From: Corynebacterium lemuris
Lineage (GTDB): Bacteria > Actinomycetota > Actinomycetes > Mycobacteriales > Mycobacteriaceae
Reading direction: 5' to 3'
Assembly: GCF_024919295.1 (NCBI RefSeq)
Contig: NZ_JANWTC010000001.1
Span: 248,001 to 312,000 of the forward strand
Length of the DNA stretch: 64,000 nucleotides
Shown: positions 45,624 through 55,102 of the stretch, one piece after another
Position numbering within the stretch: the stretch's first letter is position 1
Layout of the letters: each line of letters opens with the position of its first letter
Notes under the pieces: generated by a model
The model's database searches: none
The model's input: the letters and a program-made list of their open reading frames with translations, nothing else
What the model was told of the DNA's origin: nothing
Position numbers and translations under genes: made by a program

Positions 45624-48587
45624 GTGGCAGAAGCGAAGGGATCAGGGATGAAGACCCTGGTCATTGTGGAGTCGTCGACCAAGGCGAAGAAGATCCAGCC
45701 TTATCTGGGTGACGACTACATTGTCGAGGCCTCGGTCGGACACATCCGTGACCTTCCCCGCGGTGCCGCCGATGTACCGGTGAAGTACAAGAAGGAACCC
45801 TGGGCGCGGCTGGGGGTGGACACGGAGCACGGATTCGCCCCGCTCTACGTGGTCAGCCCCGACAAGAAGAAGAAGGTCGCTGACCTCAAGGCCAAACTGA
45901 AGCTCTGCGACGAGCTGCTGCTGGCCACGGACCCCGACCGTGAGGGCGAGGCCATCGCCTGGCACCTGCTCGAGGTGCTCAAGCCGACGGTGCCGGTGCG
46001 CCGCATGGTGTTCAACGAGATCACCAAGCCCGCCATCCTCGCGGCCGCGGAGAACACCCGTGAGCTGGACGTCAACCTCGTCGACGCCCAGGAGACCCGC
46101 CGCATCCTCGATCGTCTCTACGGTTACGAGGTGTCGCCGGTGCTGTGGAAGAAGGTCATGCCGCGCCTGTCGGCCGGCCGTGTCCAGTCGGTGGCCACCC
46201 GCGTCATCGTCGAGCGGGAACGCGAGCGCATGGCCTTCGTCTCCGCCGAGTACTGGGACCTGTCCGCTGAGCTGGACACCGGCAACGAGACACCGGACCC
46301 GGAGAACCCGCGTACCTTCCAGGCGAAGCTGGCCACGATCAACGGCCAGCGGGTCGCCCAGGGGCGTGACTTTGATGACCGGGGCCGCCTCAAGGGGGAG
46401 GCGGTGGTCGTCGGCAAGCAGCAGGCCGAGGCACTGGCCGAGGCCCTGCAGGGTGTGGACATGCAGGTCTCCGGTGTGGAGGAGAAGCCCTACACCCGCC
46501 GCCCCTACGCGCCGTTCATGACCTCGACCCTCCAGCAGGAGGCGGGCCGGAAGCTGCACTACACCTCGGACCGCACGATGCGTATCGCGCAGCGCCTGTA
46601 CGAGAACGGCCACATCACCTATATGCGTACGGACTCGATCTCGCTGTCGGAGCAGGGCATCCAGGCCTCCCGCCAACAGGCGAAGGAACTCTACGGTGAC
46701 GCCTTCGTCGCCGATTCCCCGCGCCGCTACGAGCGCAAGTCGAAGAACTCGCAGGAGGCGCACGAGGCGATCCGTCCCGCCGGCGAACGCTTCGCGACCC
46801 CCGGGGAGCTGCACAGCCAGCTCGATGCCGAGGAGTTCAAGCTCTATGAGCTGATCTGGCAGCGCACCGTCGCCTCCCAGATGTCGGACGCGAAGGGCAC
46901 CTCCATGAAGGTGACCATCGCGGGCCAGGCACGCACCGGCGAGCAGACCGAGTTCTCCGCCACCGGCCGCACCATCACCTTCCCGGGTTTCCTGCGCGCC
47001 TACGTCGAGACCACGAAGCTTGACGACGGCCGCGACGTCGCCGACAACGCCGAGAAACGCCTGCCCAACCTCGCCGAGGGTGACGCCCTCACCGCCGCGG
47101 GGATCAGCGCCGACGGCCACGCCACCAACCCGCCCGCCCGCTACACCGAGGCCAGCCTGGTCAAGAAGATGGAGGAGCTGGGCATCGGCCGCCCCTCGAC
47201 CTACGCGTCGATCATCAAGACCATCCAGGACCGCGGCTACGTCGTCCCGCGCGGCAACGCGCTCGTACCCAGCTGGGTCGCCTTCGCCGTGGTCGGCCTG
47301 CTGGAGAACCACTTCGGCCCCCTCGTCGACTACGACTTCACCTCCTCCATGGAGGACGAGCTGGACAACATCGCCGCAGGGGAGGAGGACCGCACCGAGT
47401 GGCTCACGGGCTTCTACTTCGGTGACGCCGAGGCCGATGACAGCACCGCGGAGTCCATCGCCCGCCACGGTGGGCTGAAGAGCCTGGTGGGCACCAACCT
47501 TGAGCACATCGACGCCCGTTCGGTGAACTCCCTGCACCTGTTCGACGATGAGGCCGGCCGCCCGGTCAATGTCCGCGTCGGCCGCTACGGCCCCTACATC
47601 GAGCGGAAGGTCGGCGAGACCGCCGAGGGGGAGCCGGAGTACCAGCGCGCCAACCTGCCTGAGTCCACCACCCCGGACGAGCTCAACCTGGAGCTTGCCG
47701 AGAAGCTCTTCGCCACCCCGCAGGGTGGCCGCGAGCTGGGGGTGAACCCGGCCAACGGCCGCATGATCGTGGCGAAGGAGGGCCGCTACGGTCCTTATGT
47801 CACCGAGGTCGTGCGTGACGATGAGCGCGCCACCGCTGAGGCCGCGGCCGAGGAGGTCGTGGCGAAGGAGCGGGCCGAGGAGGACGCCCAGCGCGCCGCC
47901 GACGGCAAGCGTGCGAAGAACTGGGACACCAAGACCGCTGCCGCCCAGAAGGAGAAGCGGATCAACGCCCTGGTGGAGGAGAATCTCAAGCCGGGCACCG
48001 CCTCCCTGTTCAAGTCGATGGAGCCGGCGTCGGTCACCCTGGAGCAGGCGCTGCAGCTGCTCAGCCTGCCCCGCGAGGTGGGTGTGGACCCGGTTGACAA
48101 CGAGGTCATCACCGCCCAGAACGGCCGCTACGGCCCCTACCTGAAGAAGGGGTCGGATTCGCGTTCGCTGGCGGATGAGGACCAGATCTTCCAGATCACC
48201 CTCGACGAGGCGCGCCGCATCTACGCCGAGCCCAAGCGCCGGGGCCGCACCGCGGCCGCACCGCCGCTGAAGGTCCTCGGCGACAACGACGTCTCCGGCA
48301 AGCCGATGACCGTCAAGGACGGCCGTTTCGGCCCCTATGTCACTGACGGCACCACCAACGCCTCGCTGCGCAAGGGCGACAGCCCGGAGACGATCACCGA
48401 CGCCCGCGCCAACGAGCTGCTCTCCGAGCGCCGTGCCAAGGAGGCGGCTGACGGTAAGGCCCCGGCGAAGAAGACGACCAAGAAGACCACGAAGACCACG
48501 AAGAAGACGACGGCCAGGAAGACCACCCGCAAGGCACCTTCTCCGGGCACCACGCGTGTGATCAAGGCAGGCAACCGGAAGCAGTGA
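45624..48587 (+). CDS. topA: DNA topoisomerase I
   Basis: Relaxes negatively supercoiled DNA; 987 residues. An N-terminal TOPRIM domain (KTLVIVESSTKAKKIQPYLG, then ATDPDREGEAIAWHLLEVL) is followed by the type IA core with the catalytic Tyr in HITYMRTDSISLS. The C-terminal part has the repeated actinobacterial element NGRYGPYL / GRFGPYV / GRYGPYI in place of zinc fingers, and ends in a Lys/Thr-rich basic tail (KKTTKKTTKTTKKTTARK). GTG 45624 was chosen because AGAGGGAAG precedes it and the sequence then reads MAEAKGSGMK as in related proteins; ATG 45648 is a shorter option. Confidence 0.95.
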   Translation: MAEAKGSGMKTLVIVESSTKAKKIQPYLGDDYIVEASVGHIRDLPRGAADVPVKYKKEPWARLGVDTEHGFAPLYVVSPDKKKKVADLKAKLKLCDELLLATDPDREGEAIAWHLLEVLKPTVPVRRMVFNEITKPAILAAAENTRELDVNLVDAQETRRILDRLYGYEVSPVLWKKVMPRLSAGRVQSVATRVIVERERERMAFVSAEYWDLSAELDTGNETPDPENPRTFQAKLATINGQRVAQGRDFDDRGRLKGEAVVVGKQQAEALAEALQGVDMQVSGVEEKPYTRRPYAPFMTSTLQQEAGRKLHYTSDRTMRIAQRLYENGHITYMRTDSISLSEQGIQASRQQAKELYGDAFVADSPRRYERKSKNSQEAHEAIRPAGERFATPGELHSQLDAEEFKLYELIWQRTVASQMSDAKGTSMKVTIAGQARTGEQTEFSATGRTITFPGFLRAYVETTKLDDGRDVADNAEKRLPNLAEGDALTAAGISADGHATNPPARYTEASLVKKMEELGIGRPSTYASIIKTIQDRGYVVPRGNALVPSWVAFAVVGLLENHFGPLVDYDFTSSMEDELDNIAAGEEDRTEWLTGFYFGDAEADDSTAESIARHGGLKSLVGTNLEHIDARSVNSLHLFDDEAGRPVNVRVGRYGPYIERKVGETAEGEPEYQRANLPESTTPDELNLELAEKLFATPQGGRELGVNPANGRMIVAKEGRYGPYVTEVVRDDERATAEAAAEEVVAKERAEEDAQRAADGKRAKNWDTKTAAAQKEKRINALVEENLKPGTASLFKSMEPASVTLEQALQLLSLPREVGVDPVDNEVITAQNGRYGPYLKKGSDSRSLADEDQIFQITLDEARRIYAEPKRRGRTAAAPPLKVLGDNDVSGKPMTVKDGRFGPYVTDGTTNASLRKGDSPETITDARANELLSERRAKEAADGKAPAKKTTKKTTKTTKKTTARKTTRKAPSPGTTRVIKAGNRKQ

Positions 48588-48608
48588 CCCGTCGCTAGGG
48601 TGGGGGCC

Positions 48609-49340
48609 ATGAATCGTATGGTCACCCACACCCAGGATGGCGCCGAGGCCCTCTTCGCCTCCGTCACCACCGGCCTCCGGGAACCGGAGCGCCTCGCCTA
48701 CCTCAGCCTCGGTGAACTCGTCGCCTGGTCGAACATCTTCCGCTGGCAGCGGGTGCGGTCGGTGGTCACCCCCTTCCTCCATCCGTTGCTGGCCGCCACC
48801 ATCCTGCGCACGAACCGGGAACCGGTCCTGCTGGCGGGGATGGCCGGGGGACTGGTGGGCAGTGTCGTCAAGCTGCGGCGGCCGGAGAAGACCCCGGTGC
48901 TGGGCATGTTCGGCCTCGCCGCCAACCACGCCGCCTATTCCGCGGCGCTGGTCTCCCACGGGGCACGCCCCTCCGCGGGCCGGGTGGCCCTGCGGGCGGC
49001 GGCCTGGACAACCGGTGTGGGGTTGGCCGTGTGGCGGAAGAAGCAGCTCATCGCCCCGGCTGTCCTGGCCGGTGTCTTCGTCTCCGCGACTTCGACCCTC
49101 GCGGACGACCCGGCCCTGCAGGACGGTTCCACCCCCGCTAAGGGGCTCGGGCACGCGGGCAACCTGCTGCTCGGTGCCGAAGGCATTGCCCTGCTGCGCG
49201 AGACCGTGTTCACCGGCGACAAACCGGGTCACCGGCTTCTCGACGCCACCATGACCGCCGCCAGTGTCATCGGCAACGTCCTCATGGTCGACGGGTTGAC
49301 GCGGCGCACGTCCCGGGACAACGGGGCGTCGGCAGGCTAG
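48609..49340 (+). CDS. YhhN-like (lysoplasmalogenase family) membrane protein
   Basis: A 243-residue protein with about seven hydrophobic segments. The region after residue 60 (HPLLAATILRTNREPVLLAG) and the pattern GMFGLAANHAAYSAAL fit the YhhN/TMEM86 family. Members are proposed to cleave or bind lysoplasmalogens, but the bacterial role is unproven. ATG 48609 lies 21 nt after topA, suggesting read-through from it. It converges on the YczE-like gene with a 4-nt overlap. Confidence 0.65.
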   Translation: MNRMVTHTQDGAEALFASVTTGLREPERLAYLSLGELVAWSNIFRWQRVRSVVTPFLHPLLAATILRTNREPVLLAGMAGGLVGSVVKLRRPEKTPVLGMFGLAANHAAYSAALVSHGARPSAGRVALRAAAWTTGVGLAVWRKKQLIAPAVLAGVFVSATSTLADDPALQDGSTPAKGLGHAGNLLLGAEGIALLRETVFTGDKPGHRLLDATMTAASVIGNVLMVDGLTRRTSRDNGASAG

Positions 49341-50008
49341 GCCCCGCCGCGGAATCGCACCAGCGGCGGGCCGATCACGGGTTGGACCCGCTTGACGATC
49401 GTGCCGATGAGGAAGGCCGCGGCGACGGTGCCCTCACGCACGCCGACGACCGCGCCAGCGAACAGCAGCCCGAGGATGATGGCGGAGATCACGGTGATGA
49501 GGTCGAAACCGATTTTGACGTGGCCGAAGACGAACAGACGCCGCTTGCCGAACACCCGGGACAGCTCCGTGCTGATCGCCAGGACCACCGCCTCCCCGGC
49601 GAGCATGAGAGTGTTCGCGGAGATCTGGAAGCAGATACCCGTGCTCAGCAGAAGCAGGCCGATGAGCACGATCAGCCACTGCTGCCAGTACGCGGAATAG
49701 GTGACCCAGGAGGTCAGCCACAGGGCGAGGTCATTGAACAGGCCGAACACGACCGCCAGGGGGATCTGCAGCAGCTGGAAGGCCTGGAAACGGCTCCGCA
49801 GCAGCAGGACCTGGATCAGGACCAGGCCGATGTTGAAGATGATCGTGGTCATCCCCAGCGTGAGCGGGCTGATCAGGCTGAGGACATAGGGCAGCGAGGA
49901 GATCGTGGTGGTGCCCAGGTCACTGCGCACCGACAGGGCGATGCCGAAGGCCATGAACAACATGCCTGTGACAAGCAGGACAAGCCTGCGGGGCTGCAGT
50001 TTCTCCAT
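49337..50008 (-). CDS. YczE/YyaS/YitT-like membrane protein
   Basis: A 223-residue protein with five to six membrane helices. The start LLVTGMLFMAFGIALSVRSD, then LGTTTISSLPYVLS, is typical of the YczE-type membrane proteins, and ICFQISANTLMLAGEAVVLA follows. Function unknown. It shares its promoter region or transcript with the adenylate cyclase gene upstream (one nt between stop and start). Confidence 0.75.
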   Translation of the reverse strand: MEKLQPRRLVLLVTGMLFMAFGIALSVRSDLGTTTISSLPYVLSLISPLTLGMTTIIFNIGLVLIQVLLLRSRFQAFQLLQIPLAVVFGLFNDLALWLTSWVTYSAYWQQWLIVLIGLLLLSTGICFQISANTLMLAGEAVVLAISTELSRVFGKRRLFVFGHVKIGFDLITVISAIILGLLFAGAVVGVREGTVAAAFLIGTIVKRVQPVIGPPLVRFRGGA

Positions 50009-50009
50009 C

Positions 50010-51536
50010 TCAGGAACGGTCCGCCATCGTCGCGCGGATGGGGCGGGCCAGCTGGGTCATCTCCCGGCGCCCGCGCAGCTCCACCGACTTCATGACGGTC
50101 CAGCGGGCCTGCTCGGCCTCGTTCGCCCCCCGCAGCGTGGCAGCGTTGGTGAGCACCCGGCCCGGGGTGTCCTTGGCCAGGTCGGTCAGGCGCGCCGCGG
50201 AGTTCACGGCGTCACCGATGACGGTGTACTCGAAACGGTCCGAGCCACCGATGTGGCCGGCGACGACGTGGCCCGCGGCCACGCCGATGCCGGCCTGCAG
50301 CTCCATGCCCTTGAGCTCCTGCCGCAGCTCGCGGGCGGCGGTGAGGGCATGGGAGGTGGCGTCGGGCAGCCCGATGGGGGCCCCGAAAACGGCGAGCGCG
50401 GCGTCACCCTGGAATTTGTTGATGATGCCCTTGTTGCGGTGCACCACCGTGACCACGTGCTCGAAGAATTTGTTCAGCTCCTCGACGACCTCCTCCGGCG
50501 AGTGGTTCACCGCGAAGGTCGTCGAACCGATGACGTCGACGAACAGGACGGCGACCTTGCGGTCCTCCCCACCGAGGGTGGGGCGCTCCTCCAGGGCTCG
50601 CTTGGCCACCTCGATGCCGACGTAGCGGCCGAAGATGTCGCGTACCCGCTGGCGTTCCTTCAGACCGCGCATCATCTCGTTGAAACCGGCCTGCAGGACA
50701 CCGATCTCGGAGCCGTCGTAGATGTCCACCTCGGCGTCGGTGTCGCCACGGCGCACCCGGTTGATGGCCTCCTGCAGCTCCAGGATCGGGTCCACCACAC
50801 TCATGATGGCGAAGCTCGTGCCCACGAAACCGGTCAACAGGGCAGCCCCCGCCAGCGCCACGACCGCCGGGATGATGTCCGCGGCGTTGTCGGTGAAGAA
50901 GCCGAGTTTCTGGCCCAGGACGATCAGCAGGAGGCCCACCAGCGGCAGGGCCGTGGTCATCAGCCAGGTCATCCGCAGCCGCTGGGTGATCGGCGGTTCC
51001 AGGGTGGAGTCCTCGAAACGCCGTGCCAGTGCGGAGGCCGCCACGGGACGCACGAGACGCTCCGCCAGCAGGTAGGTGATCAGCACAATCACCATGCCCG
51101 TCAGCGCCGTCGCCAGACCGATGACCAGCGCCAGACGCCAACTGGAGGACGAGGCCACCACCACCGCGATCGCGATGCCGATCACCCACACCACGGCACA
51201 GACCACCGCCTGATACACCGGCAGACGCATCACCAGGTTGCGGACCATGTTCGGGTCGTGGTCATCCGGGTTGCGCTGCCACTCCAGCACAGGCCGGAAC
51301 AGCAGCAGTGTGGCCACAACGGCGACGATCACCGCGAATGCCAGATACGTCAGCCCGATGACCTCCAGGTGCGGGACATCGGCGGTGAAGCCACGCACCT
51401 CCGGCATCGGGATGAGGAAACGTACGAACAGCATGATCGCCAACGCGCCGATGACGTTGGCCGCGAGCACCACAGCGGCATACAGGGGCCACGACGTGCC
51501 CCACAGCCACCTGACCGCCCGCAAAAGTCGACTCAT
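50010..51536 (-). CDS. cyaB: Membrane-bound class III adenylate cyclase with HAMP domain
   Basis: A 508-residue protein with six N-terminal membrane helices, a HAMP-like linker (INRVRRGDTDAEVDIYDGSE) and a C-terminal class III cyclase domain. Metal-binding Asp residues are seen in VAVLFVDVIGSTTFA and FQGDAALAVFG; the transition-state region reads YTVIGDAVNSAARLTDLA. It makes cAMP, the ligand of GlxR encoded at 29 kb; in C. glutamicum the homologous gene near topA is the main cyclase. The start ATG 51536 begins the first basic stretch MSRLLRAVRW. The gene diverges from holB with 71 nt between. Confidence 0.92.
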   Translation of the reverse strand: MSRLLRAVRWLWGTSWPLYAAVVLAANVIGALAIMLFVRFLIPMPEVRGFTADVPHLEVIGLTYLAFAVIVAVVATLLLFRPVLEWQRNPDDHDPNMVRNLVMRLPVYQAVVCAVVWVIGIAIAVVVASSSSWRLALVIGLATALTGMVIVLITYLLAERLVRPVAASALARRFEDSTLEPPITQRLRMTWLMTTALPLVGLLLIVLGQKLGFFTDNAADIIPAVVALAGAALLTGFVGTSFAIMSVVDPILELQEAINRVRRGDTDAEVDIYDGSEIGVLQAGFNEMMRGLKERQRVRDIFGRYVGIEVAKRALEERPTLGGEDRKVAVLFVDVIGSTTFAVNHSPEEVVEELNKFFEHVVTVVHRNKGIINKFQGDAALAVFGAPIGLPDATSHALTAARELRQELKGMELQAGIGVAAGHVVAGHIGGSDRFEYTVIGDAVNSAARLTDLAKDTPGRVLTNAATLRGANEAEQARWTVMKSVELRGRREMTQLARPIRATMADRS

Positions 51537-51607
51537 GGTTCCTTACTCTAACCTCCCCACCCCTCCCACGTAGGCACCGCTTGAGCGTGCCGAATAGGGT
51601 GGGTGGG

Positions 51608-52819
51608 GTGAACACCGTTGCCAGCCGTCTCGCCGACACCCCATCCGTCCGGGACACCGTGCTCGCCGCCGCCACCGCCGCCCGTGCCTTCATCCGGGGG
51701 GAGGCGCACGAACTCGGCAACGCCATGGCGCACGCCTGGATCTTCACCGGGCCGCCCGGCTCCGGACGCTCCGTGGCCGCCCTCAACTTCGCCGCGGCCC
51801 TCCAGTGCACCGACCCCACCGAACCCGGCTGTGGCCGCTGCCGCAACTGCCATGACGTCTTCGCCGACTCCCACACCGACGTCCTCCACATCGTGCCCGC
51901 CGAGCTCTCCATCGGCATCAAACCGATGCGGGAGATGCGTACCGAGGCAGTGAAGATGCCCACCGTCGCCCCCTGGCGGGTCATCATCATCGAGGATGCG
52001 GACCGGTTCACCTCCGAGGCCGCGGATGCCATCCTCAAGGTGGTGGAGGAACCTCCGGCCCACACCGTCATCATCATGTGCGCCCCCTCCATCGACCCGG
52101 AGGACTTCTCCCCGACACTGCGTTCCCGCTGCCGCCACCTCTATATTCCGTACCCCTCGATCGACCACATCGTCTCCCTGCTTATCGACGAATGCGGTGC
52201 CACCCCCGAGGACGCCCGCCTGGCGGCTGTCGCCTCCAACCGGCACATCGGGCGCGCCCGCCGACTGGTCTCTGATGCGGACGCGCAGCAGCGTCGCGCC
52301 AGCATCCTCAACCTCGCCGAGATGGTCTTCCACCACGATGAGGCATTCAAGGCCTCCACCGCCTTCCTGAAGAACGTGGACAAGCAGGTCAAGTCCATGA
52401 GTGACGAACAGGACGCCGGGGAACTCGCCGAGCTGGAACGCGCCCTGGGCAAAGGCGGGCGCGGCAAGGGCACCCAGAGGGTGATGGACGGCTCCGCCGG
52501 CATGGTCAAGGACCTGGAGAAGAAGCAGAAGATGCGCCGCAACCGCCGCAACCGCGACTTCCTCGACCTCGCCCTCGTGGACCTCGCCGGCCTCTACCGC
52601 GATGCCCTCATGCTTGCCGTGGGGGCCGACGTCCAACTGACCCACCCCGACTTCGGGGGCTTGGCCAGCGACCTGGCCGAGCGGGTGACCGAACCGGGCC
52701 TGGTCGAGTGCCTGGACGCGGTGACGAAGGCCCGGGAACACATCAGCGTCAACGTCACCCCGACCATCGCCATCGACGGCATGCTCGGCCGCATCCGGCT
52801 GGCGTGCGAGGTCTCCTGA
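51608..52819 (+). CDS. holB: DNA polymerase III clamp-loader subunit delta-prime
   Basis: A 403-residue AAA+ protein of the clamp loader. Its P-loop, FTGPPGSGRSVAALNFA, has Arg in place of Lys, as usual for delta-prime, which does not hydrolyse ATP. A zinc module follows (CGRCRNCHDVF with an upstream Cys). The sensor and arginine-finger region reads SRCRHLYIPY. Residues 240-310 form an extended charged segment (KGGRGKGTQRVMDGSAGM, then EKKQKMRRNRRNRDF) typical of corynebacteria. GTG 51608 follows TAGGGT by 7 nt, so the transcript may be leaderless. Confidence 0.9.
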   Translation: MNTVASRLADTPSVRDTVLAAATAARAFIRGEAHELGNAMAHAWIFTGPPGSGRSVAALNFAAALQCTDPTEPGCGRCRNCHDVFADSHTDVLHIVPAELSIGIKPMREMRTEAVKMPTVAPWRVIIIEDADRFTSEAADAILKVVEEPPAHTVIIMCAPSIDPEDFSPTLRSRCRHLYIPYPSIDHIVSLLIDECGATPEDARLAAVASNRHIGRARRLVSDADAQQRRASILNLAEMVFHHDEAFKASTAFLKNVDKQVKSMSDEQDAGELAELERALGKGGRGKGTQRVMDGSAGMVKDLEKKQKMRRNRRNRDFLDLALVDLAGLYRDALMLAVGADVQLTHPDFGGLASDLAERVTEPGLVECLDAVTKAREHISVNVTPTIAIDGMLGRIRLACEVS

Positions 52820-52854
52820 GGTTTTGGCCGGATACTTTTCTGGCACACCGCGAT

Positions 52855-52883
52855 TTCTCGGCTCCACCGCAGTGCGCTAGAAT
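52855..52883 (+). promoter_or_regulatory. Promoter of tRNA-Thr
   Basis: TTCTCG (52855-52860) and TAGAAT (52878-52883) have a 17-nt spacer; transcription would start about 48 nt before the tRNA. Confidence 0.6.
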
Positions 52884-52937
52884 GTCCCCTCGGTACTGTT
52901 TGCGCAGATGACTGCACAGATTTGGATACAGCACCAC

Positions 52938-53013
52938 GCCGCCTTAGCTCAGTCGGTAGAGCGTCTCACTCGTAATGAGAAGGTCAGGAGTTCGATTCTC
53001 CTAGGCGGCTCCA
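52938..53013 (+). tRNA. tRNA-Thr (anticodon CGT)
   Basis: Complete cloverleaf: acceptor GCCGCCT/AGGCGGC, D arm GCTCAGTCGGTAGAGC, anticodon stem TCTCA/TGAGA with loop CTCGTAA (anticodon CGT), T arm AGGAGTTCGATTCTCCT, discriminator T and encoded CCA. It reads the threonine codon ACG. Confidence 0.96.
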
Positions 53014-53017
53014 CACA

Positions 53018-53057
53018 GAAACCCCCTCAACCTGCTGAAACAGGTGGAGGGGGTTTC
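53018..53057 (+). terminator. Terminator after tRNA-Thr
   Basis: GAAACCCCCTC with ACCTG pairs with CAGGT and GAGGGGGTTTC around a short A-rich loop, followed by TCTCC. Confidence 0.75.
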
Positions 53058-53150
53058 TCCGTAGGTCAAGTTCCTGAGGGGTCCGGGCGCAATTCGGGCA
53101 CACCGACTGCCGATTGACTGCGTCTTTCCCGGGTATTCGTGCTACGCAAC

Positions 53151-54245
53151 TTAGGACATCTGCAGGCTGCGGACTCGAGCCCGGAGGTGATCGGCGTATG
53201 TGTAGATGTCCTCGATGCTCTCCATGTCGAAGGCCTGCTCTTCCCGGTTCTCGTCGAAGATGACGATCCGGGGGATCTTACGGTCGAAGAACAACCGGGC
53301 GATCGGCTTGCGGTTGTTGTCCTGGTAGAGGATCCCACAGTAGCTCTTGGCGTCCCGGATGGTGATGTCGGTGGCAGGAACGTCGACGCAGCAGATGGCG
53401 CGGATGATCCCGAAAGCCTGGAGTTCTTCCTCGGTAGTGGTGATGCCGTCGTTTGGCAGCTCAATTTCTTCGGCCTCTACGGGTGTCGAGTCCTCCAGGA
53501 CGCTGTCCTCGAGAGGCTTCAGCGGTTCCTCAAGGTCCTGGGCAGAACGGAGACGGCGGTTTGCTTCGTCGCGGAGGAACTGGGAGCCTGCGGTGGACAC
53601 CAGATGAGTGAAGGTCTCCATGACATTGGCTGTGAGTCGGCGCGTGGTTACCCGTGATGCGATCGTTTTGACCCATTCGGCGTCGGGTTCCCGGAACTGA
53701 GAGGCAAGCACCTTCTTGATCTCAGCCACGTACTTCAGTTCTTCTGCACTGGCATTGATGGTGTCGGAGTCGAACTGCTGCTTCGTGCACATCTCCAGGT
53801 GCGGGAACACTCGGTTGTCCACGTTGGCCAGATCGAGCGTCATGAACGGACGCTCGTCCATACGGTTCATTTCATCCAGCTGGGCATAGAATTCGTACAC
53901 TTCACCATTAGTGAGAATCGCGAAATCTGTGTCGGTGACATTGAAGTACCGGATCAGCTGGGTCGCATGATCCAGGTGGAGCGGTTCGCCGATTTTCTTG
54001 CATTCAATCAGGAATCGGAAGTCGGTACCGGATTTGATGGCGAAGTCGACTTTCTCGCCCTTCTTCTTGCCGATGTCTGCGATGTACTCGGGGATCACTT
54101 CCCGGGGGTCAGTGACGTCGTAGCCGAGGACGTCATTGATGAAGGGAATGACGAATGCGGTTTTCGTTGCCTCTTCGGTTTCGATAATCGGCTTCAGCTC
54201 GCGGATCCGCGCCGCAAGATTCTGGATAGTCTGATCAATGCTCAT
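53151..54245 (-). CDS. Orphan type I restriction HsdR N-terminal-like nuclease protein
   Basis: A 364-residue protein. The N-terminal 150 residues match the HsdR_N/type I R-subunit N-terminal domain: a basic helical start, then PEYIADIGKKKGEKVDFAIK with the Asp, and FLIECKKIGEPL with Glu-x-Lys, the PD-(D/E)xK nuclease core. The C-terminal half (after a Glu/Pro-rich linker) is a second small domain containing CVDVPATDITIRDAKSYCG and KPIARLFFDRK, resembling DNA-binding partner domains in such stand-alone proteins. No methylase, specificity or helicase subunit is nearby. It has lower GC than its surroundings and sits next to tRNA-Thr, a common integration site. AAAGGAAT precedes ATG 54245. It could be a stand-alone antiphage nuclease; function unproven. 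Confidence 0.75.
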   Translation of the reverse strand: MSIDQTIQNLAARIRELKPIIETEEATKTAFVIPFINDVLGYDVTDPREVIPEYIADIGKKKGEKVDFAIKSGTDFRFLIECKKIGEPLHLDHATQLIRYFNVTDTDFAILTNGEVYEFYAQLDEMNRMDERPFMTLDLANVDNRVFPHLEMCTKQQFDSDTINASAEELKYVAEIKKVLASQFREPDAEWVKTIASRVTTRRLTANVMETFTHLVSTAGSQFLRDEANRRLRSAQDLEEPLKPLEDSVLEDSTPVEAEEIELPNDGITTTEEELQAFGIIRAICCVDVPATDITIRDAKSYCGILYQDNNRKPIARLFFDRKIPRIVIFDENREEQAFDMESIEDIYTYADHLRARVRSLQMS

Positions 54246-54669
54246 TCCGCATTCCTTTATTCTGGTAAGTGCTGAAGGCGCACAAATATGATGGTGATTC
54301 TGAATCGCGCCTTGTCGTACTTATCGTGACTTTACGAAACGACTCGGCTTCCCGCCTGGTGAAGTGCTGGTAGGGCACCTGCTGGGAAGGTTTTCTCTGT
54401 TTAACGAGTTTTATTACCGGCGTTCCGTGGCTGGAATCACCAGGTTAGCAGCAGTGCTTGACATGGCCTGTTCTTAGTCGAACAAAAGCCCGAAGATAGC
54501 TCCTCTGCAATGGCTCCCGCCCAACTCCGCAGCCATTCTCCAGAAAATAACACAATCTTCTCTTGCGTCATCGGATTCCTCGGTCCTGCTGCTGGCCAGC
54601 TGAATGCCAGAACGCACGCATGAATTGCCGGGCACCATGGAGGGCAGACGCCAACCGAAGGGTCGCACG
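54246..54669. other. Lower-GC intergenic stretch without supported genes
   Basis: 424 nt with clearly lower GC than the flanking chromosome. I see no ORF, tRNA fragment, transposase remnant or inverted repeat that I can support. It probably contains the promoter of the HsdR-N-like gene near 54260-54330 and looks like the edge of an acquired patch. Confidence 0.4.
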
Positions 54670-55039
54670 ATGACTGAACTTTCCGCCCTTGCCCTTGTCT
54701 GCACGCTGAACCCCTCACCGACCGCCTCAAGCAGTGAACTGATCGCACGCCATGTCCTGGCGGAGCTGGCCAATCACGGAGCGCAGACTTCTCTGGTGCG
54801 GGTCGTCGACCACGACGTGAAACCCGGTCCACACCGACATGTCCCAGGCTCTCCACGACATCGGTTTCACCATCCCGGCGCAGGCCGGCACCTACTGGGT
54901 TGGAGAGGCGATGCAGAAAGTGGACTATCAGGATCTGGATGAGGTCCCCGAGATCATCGCCCAGACCACGGCCACTGCCGCCCGGAATGCGGTGCATCTG
55001 GCGCAGGTACTGCACACTGCCCCCTATCCGGTGGAATAG
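54670..55039 (+). pseudogene. Remnant of a flavodoxin-fold NAD(P)H-dependent oxidoreductase
   Basis: The first part (frame of ATG 54670) encodes a flavodoxin-like N-terminus: ALVCTLNPSPTASSSELIAR, then VLAELANHGAQTSLVRVVDH. The last part, in another frame from about 54829, encodes the C-terminus of the same family (ALHDIGFTIPAQAGTYWVGE, then DYQDLDEVPEIIAQTTATAA). The central portion, about 100 residues with the flavin site, is missing, and the join near 54829 shifts the frame. Together this is an internally deleted gene. Confidence 0.75.
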
Positions 55040-55102
55040 AGCCACGCCCCTCCGTGGTAAGACACTGGGAGTCCGCAGTTGATTCCCAGTTGAAGGTCCC
55101 GC

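Noticed and set aside
48470..48540. Short AAG/ACC-rich tandem DNA repeat
   Set aside because: It encodes the Lys/Thr-rich basic tail of topoisomerase I, a normal feature of actinobacterial TopA.
45642..49232. A 1196-codon open frame on the minus strand, antisense to topA
   Set aside because: Same codon-bias artefact; it spans topA and the next gene, which are both clearly real.
52938..55100. Attachment-site duplication of the tRNA-Thr 3' end downstream
   Set aside because: I searched by eye for a repeat of the tRNA 3' sequence between 53 and 55 kb and found none; no integrase gene is present.
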